Origin: Chloroflexota bacterium
GTDB lineage: Bacteria > Chloroflexota > FW602-bin22 > JAMCYS01
Reading direction: 5' to 3'
Assembly: GCA_021847625.1 (NCBI GenBank)
Contig: JAJZQK010000303.1
Location: 1 to 5,281, forward strand
DNA length: 5,281 nt
The notes beneath the pieces were generated by a model. It ran no database searches. It worked only from the letters and a program-made list of their open reading frames with translations, and was not told the origin of the DNA. Positions 1 to 4,871 of the stretch are shown here, piece after piece (position 1 is the stretch's first letter; each line of letters opens with the position of its first letter). The translations under genes were made by a program, and so were the position numbers.

Positions 1-249
1 TTCATCATTGTTGCAGTGACGACCACGGGTGAGGATCTAGAAGAGCGCTTCAACGTCCACGAGCCTATGCAGGTGGTGTTCAATCGAGCGCTGCAGGCAG
101 TGGGCGGTGGCGCCAATCGCGACCTGTTCACCCTCGAGTTCAACAACCAGCCGCTCGACCTGAATCGCCGCATCGGCGACTATGCCGCGCAGTTCGGTTG
201 GGGCGACCGCGTGGAGTTGGAGCTCGTGCCGCGGCCGGAGGTGATCTGA
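1..249 (+). CDS. Ubiquitin-like modifier protein (5' end outside the window)
   Basis: The open frame runs from base 1 without a stop to TGA at 247-249, giving 82 visible residues. A GTG at 16 could be read as a start, but it has no Shine-Dalgarno site. It would also delete the first beta strand (FIIVAV), so I treat the gene as truncated by the window edge. The visible part aligns along nearly the whole of ubiquitin. The first residue falls at ubiquitin Met1, and the TTTG turn falls at the TLTG turn (Gly10). The NNQPLDLNRRIGDY segment matches the AGKQLEDGRTLSDY region, and LELVPRPEVI matches the last ten residues of ubiquitin. Ubiquitin Arg72 is kept, but the final Gly-Gly is replaced by Val-Ile. 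It is probably the modifier activated by the E1 and E2 encoded downstream. A second Ubl domain upstream, as in ISG15-like BilA proteins, cannot be excluded. It is followed 3 nt later by the E2 gene. Confidence 0.85.
   Translation, partial: FIIVAVTTTGEDLEERFNVHEPMQVVFNRALQAVGGGANRDLFTLEFNNQPLDLNRRIGDYAAQFGWGDRVELELVPRPEVI
237..241 (+). promoter_or_regulatory. Ribosome binding site of the E2-like gene
   Basis: GGAGG lies inside the last codons of the Ubl gene, 11 nt before the ATG at 253. It supports that start over the internal ATG at 280, which has only a weaker GAGG upstream. Confidence 0.6.
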
Positions 250-252
250 GCG

Positions 253-693
253 ATGGCCGAGGCATGGCGCGCCGAGGCCATGGAGGAAATCGGCTCGATC
301 AAACTGCGCTGGGTCGAGAAGTACGGCTGGTCTCCGGAGGTCGACGCCGTCGACGACCATGCAGATTGGATCGACTTCTATGTCCGCTTTCGGCGGCGCC
401 AGGGGGGACAGGCGGCAGATGCGCCGTCCAAGACCTACGTGCTGCGGCTCCGGTATCACGCCGACTTCAAGACGGCTGGCCGGCGCGAGCAGTTCGTCGA
501 TCCTGAAGATCGCAGCAAGGAGGGCCCGGCGTATTGGCCGACCGGCGTCAGGGGCTTCAATCCCGGCGCCAGCCCCCCGACCATCTGCCTGGAAGGAACC
601 TACGGCTTCCACTCGCAATTGCACCGGGACCGCGATGGCCGGCGGGCTAACCTCAACAAGCTCCTGATGGAGATTCAGAAATGCTTGGGCTAG
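253..693 (+). CDS. E2-like (UBC-fold) ubiquitin-like conjugating enzyme
   Basis: This 146-residue protein is predicted to accept the activated modifier from the E1 on a cysteine and pass it to targets. An N-terminal helix (about 1-25) is followed by beta strands (about 40-72). A long loop leads into FNPGASPPTICLEG, whose Cys112 is the likely catalytic cysteine, in the same ICL context as eukaryotic E2s. A final helix with LNKLLMEIQKCL (about 133-145) corresponds to the helix after the active site. The protein then stops, so the last two helices of a canonical E2 are absent, as in many compact bacterial members. The HPN motif normally ten residues before the cysteine is replaced by FNP (102-104). 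His120 and His124 after the cysteine could be functional, but that is a guess. The gene starts 3 nt after the Ubl stop and overlaps the JAB gene by 13 nt. The E2 call rests on the cysteine context plus the neighbouring E1, Ubl and JAB genes, since sequence similarity to E2s is low. Confidence 0.8.
   Translation: MAEAWRAEAMEEIGSIKLRWVEKYGWSPEVDAVDDHADWIDFYVRFRRRQGGQAADAPSKTYVLRLRYHADFKTAGRREQFVDPEDRSKEGPAYWPTGVRGFNPGASPPTICLEGTYGFHSQLHRDRDGRRANLNKLLMEIQKCLG
669..673 (+). promoter_or_regulatory. Ribosome binding site of the JAB protease gene
   Basis: GGAGA lies 7 nt before the ATG at 681, inside the E2 coding region. It fixes the JAB start in the 13-nt overlap. Confidence 0.6.
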
Positions 694-1295
694 CGACACC
701 ACGCCGCCGCGTGCCCTATACAGAGGCGGGTGCCACTATCCACGTACCCGTCGAGGTTTGGCAGCGTTCGCTAGAAGTGGTGCGCCTCTACGGCACTGTC
801 GGCTCCGAGGGCCTGGTATTCTGGGGTGGAATCGTCACAGCCGACACCATCCAGGTGACGGGGCTCTACATTCCCGCCCACGAGCCGCAAGGCGGCCGCG
901 TGAAGGTGACCGCCGAGGAGGGGCGCTGGCTGCTGCGCCGTCTCAAAGAGCGTGACGAGAAGCTTATCGCCCAGTTCCACTCGCACGGTGGTCTTGCGGG
1001 GCACTCCTACGGCGATGACGAGCGGGCCGCGAGCGCCCACGAAGGTTTCATCTCGCTCGTCGCGCCCTATTTTGGGCGGGGCGTCAAGGCGCCCAAGCAC
1101 TGCGGCGTCCACGAGTACGATGGCCGCGGTTTCCTCCGCCTATCCGAGGATGAGGTGTGCCGGCGTATCGTCGTGGATAGCCTATTCGAGGAGCGTCTGC
1201 CGATTCCCATTGTGCCCGTCGTTACCGAACCACCCAAGAGGAAGTCATGGCTGCGTACGATCGCATCGAGCCTGAAACGGAAACTCATCGGATAG
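681..1295 (+). CDS. JAB/JAMM (Mov34/MPN-type) metalloprotease, probable deubiquitinase-like enzyme
   Basis: This 204-residue protein carries a complete JAMM zinc-protease signature. Glu43 (GSEGLVFWGG) is the general acid/base. His100 and His102 (QFHSHGG) with Asp112 would bind zinc, and Ser109 lies in HSYGDD. The stretch GHSYGDDERA, followed by GFISLVAPYFGRG (122-134), resembles the HSxxDD plus SxVVPxFG pattern typical of prokaryotic JAB proteins found with E1/E2 genes. The expected roles are trimming the Ubl precursor or removing it from conjugates. The spacer between the second His and Ser is six residues, one shorter than in RadC or Rpn11. Residues 186-204 form a basic tail with alternating hydrophobic residues (KRKSWLRTIASSLKRKLIG). 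This could be an amphipathic helix, but it is partly encoded in the overlap with the E1 gene. The gene overlaps the E2 gene by 13 nt and the E1 gene by 49 nt, so the three are very likely one transcript. Confidence 0.92.
   Translation: MLGLATPRRRVPYTEAGATIHVPVEVWQRSLEVVRLYGTVGSEGLVFWGGIVTADTIQVTGLYIPAHEPQGGRVKVTAEEGRWLLRRLKERDEKLIAQFHSHGGLAGHSYGDDERAASAHEGFISLVAPYFGRGVKAPKHCGVHEYDGRGFLRLSEDEVCRRIVVDSLFEERLPIPIVPVVTEPPKRKSWLRTIASSLKRKLIG
1238..1241 (+). promoter_or_regulatory. Ribosome binding site of the E1-like gene
   Basis: GAGG, within AAGAGGAAG, lies 5 nt before the ATG at 1247. It supports an E1 start inside the JAB gene; the next in-frame ATG is 63 codons later. Confidence 0.6.
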
Positions 1296-2794
1296 AGAAA
1301 GCGCTGTGCGGCCTCGTAGCCGAGGCGCGCTTACCACTCGTGCACGGGCGGGTGGAGATCGTCGTGGGCGAGGGCGTGCACGAGAGTCCCGTCGGCCAGC
1401 ACCTGCTCGCGCTCCTTGTGCACCTACTCGCACGTATGAAGGGCGTCGTGTCGCACATCGTCTTGGTCGGTACCAGCGAGACCAGCCGGCTCACGGGCGT
1501 GCCACTACCCGCCGATCGCCTGGTCGAGGGGCTCGGTTCGCTCGTCGACTCCCTCTCCGGGCCGGCCTCGGACTATCGGACCGAGTTGATCGTTGGCCGC
1601 CCAGCCGGAGAGCCCGATGTTTGCTTGGCCATCGGCCCGGTCATCGACCGGATGCCCGATCTCGTACTCGGCGCCGACGCCTGGCGCGCGCTGCTGGGAC
1701 GCCGGGCCGTCGACAGCCGTTGGATCGACCAGTGCCCACTTGGTCCGTATTTCGCCGCCGTGCTGGGCGCCACCGAAGCATTCAAGAGGCTCCTGAGGCG
1801 CAACTTCGGCTGGAACGAGGGCCAACTGCTCAGCGATCTCGCCTTCTCGCTATTGAACTTCGGCATCGATGAGACCGCCGCCGTCGGCCCGGATGTCGCG
1901 GAACTCTCGCTACACGACTTGGCCGTGGCCGGCGCCGGGGCCGGCGGCACGGCCGTCCTTTACACCCTCGCCTCCTTCCCGCACCTCGCGGGCGATGCGA
2001 CGATCGTGGAGCCGGGAAACCTCAAAGCTTCCAACCTCGGGCGCTACCTGATGAGCGAGTACGAGCAGGTACACCTTGGGCTGCACAAGCTAGCGTCCGT
2101 GCGGGCCTCCCTCGACCGCTACGCCCCCGATCTACGGCCCCGGCTCGAGCCTTCACCGTGGCACACAGTAGCTGGGCCGTGGGGCACCGTGATCTGCACC
2201 GTCGACACGCCGGAGGCGCGCTGGGATGTGCAGCGCTCGCGCCCCAGGCTCATCATCGAGGCGGGCGTAGTGGGCTTGCTCTACTCCGTGCTGCGCGTGG
2301 TGCCAGGCGGCTGGTGTCTGGAGTGCAAGATCCCGCGCGACCCGGGTATCACCTGGAAGCGTCGGGCGCTGCGCTGGGGGTTGCCCGTCGAGGAGGTCCG
2401 GCGGCGCTTCACCGAGGGTACCCCGGTCACCGCCGAGGATCTGGCGCGGCTCGCCGACGTGCAGGGCCGCCAGGTGGAGGACTTCGCGCCTCTCTTGGGC
2501 AAGCTGTTCCACGAGGTGCCCAGCTTGACGGAGTGCGGCGAGACGCCGCTGTCGCTAAGCGTGCCCAGCCAAGCCCCAGTCCTGCCACTCGTGACCAGTG
2601 CTGCAGGTGTCGTAGTCGCTGCCGAGGTGGTGAAGGAAGTTACCGGTCTGGGCACGCCACTGCACAATGTCTTCGACCATGACCTGCGCTTCGTGCCGCG
2701 GGCGCGCCGCCACGTCTTTCGGCCGCGGCGAGCCGAGTGCGCCGCCTGCGAGCCGCCTGGAGCAAGGGGAATCAAAGAAAAGCGAAGCAACTGA
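1247..2794 (+). CDS. E1-like ThiF-family adenylating enzyme with extra N-terminal domain
   Basis: This 515-residue protein would adenylate the C-terminus of the Ubl with ATP and hand it to the E2. The active ThiF/MoeB Rossmann domain covers about 221-485. It has the nucleotide loop GAGAGG (229-234) after strand LAVA, and VEPGNLKASNLGR (254-266) with the family's Asn263 and Arg266. It also has Lys281 (GLHKLAS) and Asp320 (CTVDTPEARWD). Two CxxC pairs, Cys357/Cys360 and Cys498/Cys501, probably bind zinc as in MoeB-type E1s. Cys430 (LTECGETP) lies before the GVVVAAEVVKEV helix, where E1s often carry the thioester cysteine, so it is the best catalytic candidate. The acidic residue after the second strand is Glu255 rather than the usual Asp, and the Gln after Arg is Tyr267. 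Residues 1-220 contain PDLVLGADAWRALLG and GPYFAAVLGATEAFKRLL. They look like a degenerate second adenylation-like half, which is an inference. No E2 domain is fused, unlike CBASS Cap2. Confidence 0.92.
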   Translation: MAAYDRIEPETETHRIEKALCGLVAEARLPLVHGRVEIVVGEGVHESPVGQHLLALLVHLLARMKGVVSHIVLVGTSETSRLTGVPLPADRLVEGLGSLVDSLSGPASDYRTELIVGRPAGEPDVCLAIGPVIDRMPDLVLGADAWRALLGRRAVDSRWIDQCPLGPYFAAVLGATEAFKRLLRRNFGWNEGQLLSDLAFSLLNFGIDETAAVGPDVAELSLHDLAVAGAGAGGTAVLYTLASFPHLAGDATIVEPGNLKASNLGRYLMSEYEQVHLGLHKLASVRASLDRYAPDLRPRLEPSPWHTVAGPWGTVICTVDTPEARWDVQRSRPRLIIEAGVVGLLYSVLRVVPGGWCLECKIPRDPGITWKRRALRWGLPVEEVRRRFTEGTPVTAEDLARLADVQGRQVEDFAPLLGKLFHEVPSLTECGETPLSLSVPSQAPVLPLVTSAAGVVVAAEVVKEVTGLGTPLHNVFDHDLRFVPRARRHVFRPRRAECAACEPPGARGIKEKRSN

Positions 2795-2983
2795 AGCTCT
2801 ATAGTACGCGCTACCCGCCCGACACACTCTGTCCGCCGGACCGCAAAGTCGTGAAGATCGTTCTTGATGTTCCCAGGCTACGTGATCCAGACGGCATGAC
2901 TTCGCACGGGCCGTGCTGTCCATCCGCTGCATTACTTCGGTTGTACGGCACCCTCTCCACCATGCTGTCCACGACGATCCTCA

Positions 2984-3023
2984 GACGGGTCGACACGCTG
3001 CCCCACATACCCGTCGGGCAGCG
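2984..3023. repeat. Two interleaved inverted repeats
   Basis: GACGGGT (2984-2990) is the exact reverse complement of ACCCGTC (3009-3015). CGCTGCCC (2996-3003) is the exact reverse complement of GGGCAGCG (3016-3023). The arms interleave, so as RNA the two hairpins would be alternatives or a constrained pseudoknot. There is no T run after it, so it does not look like a standard terminator. Repeats of this size can arise by chance in GC-rich DNA. Confidence 0.4.
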
Positions 3024-3228
3024 CAGATCCTGTACCAACACCGAGTCTCCCCTCCGGCCCCTGTGCCCCGCGAATGGTCGATGGCTACCTCATACTTCGC
3101 TGTGTGCTTCATCGCGGCTTGGGCGGCAGCAGCTCACGGCTGAGGTTGACCTGCACTGGCAGCGACTGCAACCACCCCCACCAACGTAGGTCCGGAGACC
3201 TTCCTCCAGATGGCACGCCTTCGCATGT

Positions 3229-3313
3229 TTGGCCATGGCATACATCCCCAGCCACGGCGTCGTTGTGTCCAGGCAACTCCCAGGCAATCGTGGCGGTACA
3301 GCGCCATGGCCAA
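3229..3313. repeat. 11-bp inverted repeat flanking the upstream operator-like pair
   Basis: TTGGCCATGGC (3229-3239) and GCCATGGCCAA (3303-3313) are perfect reverse complements with 63 bases between them. Each contains the 8-bp palindrome GCCATGGC. The CAGGCA pair lies between the arms. It may be paired binding sites for a dimeric regulator or a DNA structure; no function is shown. Confidence 0.45.
3270..3286 (+). promoter_or_regulatory. Upstream pair of 11-bp-spaced CAGGCA elements
   Basis: CAGGCA begins at 3270 and again at 3281, exactly 11 bp apart. They differ from the four-copy array downstream only in the fifth base of the element. This is likely a second, weaker site for the same regulator. 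Confidence 0.45.
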
Positions 3314-3340
3314 GTTTCGGATGACCGTCGATACTCGCTG

Positions 3341-3379
3341 CAGGTAACTGCCAGGTAGCGGTCAGGAAGCCCTCAGGTA
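3341..3379 (+). promoter_or_regulatory. Operator-like array: four CAGGTA elements spaced 11 bp apart
   Basis: CAGGTA begins at 3341, 3352 and 3374, and CAGGAA at 3363, so the spacing is a constant 11 bp. Direct repeats at one helical turn are the usual target of head-to-tail OmpR/PhoB-type winged-helix regulators, including SARP activators. The array ends 12 bp before a possible -10 box (TACGCT, 3392-3397). It therefore probably activates the PEGA/propeller and TrbL-like genes. The cognate regulator is not in the window. Confidence 0.6.
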
Positions 3380-3391
3380 ATTGGCGCTTCT

Positions 3392-3397
3392 TACGCT
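3392..3397 (+). promoter_or_regulatory. Possible -10 promoter element
   Basis: TACGCT fits the loose TAnnnT pattern of -10 boxes in high-GC bacteria. It lies just downstream of the four-copy array and 37 bases before the start codon at 3435. No good -35 is seen, as expected where an activator array replaces it. The motif alone is weak. Confidence 0.3.
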
Positions 3398-3423
3398 GGG
3401 TTCGAGAACAACACACCAGGCAC

Positions 3424-3428
3424 GGAGG
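3424..3428 (+). promoter_or_regulatory. Ribosome binding site of the PEGA/propeller gene
   Basis: GGAGG lies 6 nt before the ATG at 3435. It decides this start against the in-frame TTG at 3381, which falls just after the operator array and has no such site. Confidence 0.7.
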
Positions 3429-3434
3429 TCGCCG

Positions 3435-4871
3435 ATGCAGCTTCCTTTCTCGGTCGTCGTCGAAGCCCCGAGTTTGGCGGAGCTTGGGCACCTGGCGCGA
3501 GTCTGGTGGACCTGGGCCATCGCCGGAACGCTCATGGCAGCGAGTGCAGCCAGCCTGCTCGTCTTCTCGACGCCGCCGCCCGAGCCGGAGGTCGGCGGTG
3601 CCAGGCTGCAGGTGAATAGCGTTCCCGAGGCAGCTACCGTCGCCGTCGACGGACAAACGCGCGGGCGCACCCCGATCAACCTGCAGCTCCCGCCGGGTGA
3701 GCATCACGTCACGGTGCGCCACGAGCGCTCCCTCGAGGCGACCCACCACGTCCGCCTCGAGGCCGACCAGACAGTGTCCATTGTGGCCGAGCTCTGGCTC
3801 CGCAGCCCACAGGTGCAACGACTGCGCCCTCCCTTCCCCGGGGCGAGCATCGTCGGCGCCGACTTCCTTCGTGATGGCCGGGTCGCGCTCGCCGTGGCGC
3901 TGCCCCCTGGCGACGAACGCCAATTGTGGCTCGTCGATAGCACTGGCGGGATGCGACGTCTCGGACCACACTCGACCCGGGGCAGCCTCGCCGTCTCGCC
4001 GGATGGCGAGCAGGTCGCCTATTTCGCGGCGAGTCAGCGCTCCGGCACCTCGACACGCCTCGACGAGCTCTGGGTCGCAGGGCACGACAGCGAGCCTGGC
4101 GAGCGGCGCTACGTCCTTCCCGCGAACGCCGCCGATGAGCGCTTCGTCGATCTGAGCTGGGCTCCGGATGGGCAGCACCTGCTCCTCGCGAGCCGGCAGC
4201 AGCTGCCCGGCGGCGGACAGCCCACCCGACTGCGCTGGCTGTCCATCCAGGGCGGTGAGCCTGAGGAGTTGGTACGCCTGCCTAGCGAGATCGTCCCAGG
4301 CAGCTACAACTGGAGCCCCGATGGCGAACGCGTGGCGTTCCTCACGCAGGTGGGCCGGCTCAACTCCCTCTGTGTTCTCGGGATTCGGGACGCTGCGTTC
4401 CACTACCTGGGCGATCTGAGCCGAGAAGACGCCAACCCGCTTCCGTTCGCTCCGCTGGCCTGGTCGCCGAACGGACCGGGCCTGGTCCACACGGCGCCGG
4501 TCCAGGATCGTCCGACGGGCGGCGGCTGGCTCTTCGGACCGAAGGCGACGAACGGGCTGTTCGCCGTCGACCCGGCGCGCCCTGTCGGACAGCGACTGGG
4601 CCAGGCAGAAGGCCAGTTCCCGGTCTGGCGAAGCGACGGGAGCGTGCTCTTCTTCGCGCGCTCGTCGGGTGGGTCACTGCTGTTGCGGCAGATAGAGCCG
4701 AGCGGGGAAAGCCGCGACCTGGCCGAGCTGCCGCTCAAGGCTTCCTCACGGTTCGCCGTCCGCTGGAACGTCGACCACGCTCAGGCGCTCATCACTCTGC
4801 CGGGGTCGGTGAGCCTCGGCCCGAGCCAGCCCGAGTACTGGCTGGTGCGGTGCCGGCCGGAGGTGGACTAA
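3435..4871 (+). CDS. Membrane-anchored PEGA-domain protein with TolB/PD40-like beta-propeller
   Basis: This is a 478-residue protein. A short N-terminal segment is followed by one membrane helix at about 24-44 (from VWWTWAIAG to LLVF) and a proline-rich linker. A PEGA domain follows at about 57-118, with VNSVPEAATVAVDG and RTPINLQLPPGEHHVTV as its hallmarks. The rest is a propeller built from PD40/WD40-like repeats. The SPDG-type turns appear near 144-148 (LRDG), 188-191 (SPDG), 243-246 (APDG), 294-297 (SPDG), 344-347 (SPNG) and 400-402 (SDG). It is probably exposed outside the membrane, where such domains bind protein, glycan or peptidoglycan, and no catalytic residues are evident. It overlaps the TrbL-like gene by one base (TAATG). 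It may therefore serve the conjugation apparatus as a scaffold or surface sensor, which is inferred from context only. The promoter array lies directly upstream. Confidence 0.85.
   Translation: MQLPFSVVVEAPSLAELGHLARVWWTWAIAGTLMAASAASLLVFSTPPPEPEVGGARLQVNSVPEAATVAVDGQTRGRTPINLQLPPGEHHVTVRHERSLEATHHVRLEADQTVSIVAELWLRSPQVQRLRPPFPGASIVGADFLRDGRVALAVALPPGDERQLWLVDSTGGMRRLGPHSTRGSLAVSPDGEQVAYFAASQRSGTSTRLDELWVAGHDSEPGERRYVLPANAADERFVDLSWAPDGQHLLLASRQQLPGGGQPTRLRWLSIQGGEPEELVRLPSEIVPGSYNWSPDGERVAFLTQVGRLNSLCVLGIRDAAFHYLGDLSREDANPLPFAPLAWSPNGPGLVHTAPVQDRPTGGGWLFGPKATNGLFAVDPARPVGQRLGQAEGQFPVWRSDGSVLFFARSSGGSLLLRQIEPSGESRDLAELPLKASSRFAVRWNVDHAQALITLPGSVSLGPSQPEYWLVRCRPEVD
4859..4863 (+). promoter_or_regulatory. 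Ribosome binding site of the TrbL-like gene
   Basis: GGAGG in the last codons of the PEGA/propeller gene lies 7 nt before the ATG at 4871. It supports translational coupling through TAATG. Confidence 0.65.

Larger units (their letters stand above)
2795..3434. other. 640-base intergenic region with repeats and a promoter, no convincing gene
   Basis: This stretch separates the Ubl operon from the conjugation-like genes. Translations in all frames give low-complexity peptides with no domain I recognise, and third-position GC is lower than in the flanking genes. No intrinsic terminator (a strong hairpin followed by a T run) is visible after 2794. The first 170 bases contain the palindrome GCACGG-G-CCGTGC at 2904-2916 and a 9-bp direct repeat TGCTGTCCA at 2914-2922 and 2963-2971. 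Interleaved inverted repeats lie at 2984-3023, and a small hairpin AGGTC-CGGA-GACCT at 3188-3201. The right half holds the operator-like arrays listed separately. I see no tRNA, insertion sequence or CRISPR. Confidence 0.6.

Noticed and set aside
16..249. GTG at 16 as the start of the ubiquitin-like protein
   Set aside because: There is no ribosome site before it and it would remove most of the first beta strand. The frame continues to the window edge.
2904..2916. Palindrome GCACGG-G-CCGTGC as a transcription terminator after the Ubl operon
   Set aside because: No T run follows, it is over 100 bases past the stop codon, and the loop is too short for a full stem.
2811..3041. A 76-codon - strand frame starting at GTG, preceded by a GGGGAG ribosome-site-like sequence
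   Set aside because: The ribosome site is tempting, but codon third positions are unlike the neighbours and the peptide has no recognised domain. Kept only as a remote possibility.
2737..3189. A 150-codon + strand frame running from the E1 gene into the gap
   Set aside because: It starts inside the E1 gene in another frame, and the downstream peptide is Cys/Pro/Arg-rich with no coding character.
3381..3434. TTG at 3381 as the start of the PEGA/propeller protein
   Set aside because: It falls between the operator array and the candidate -10 and has no Shine-Dalgarno site. The ATG at 3435 has GGAGG at ideal spacing.
3090..4490. A 466-codon open frame on the - strand
   Set aside because: It lies opposite the PEGA/propeller gene, shows no recognisable domain and reads as Arg/Gly/Pro-rich sequence. 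Long antisense frames are common in GC-rich coding DNA.
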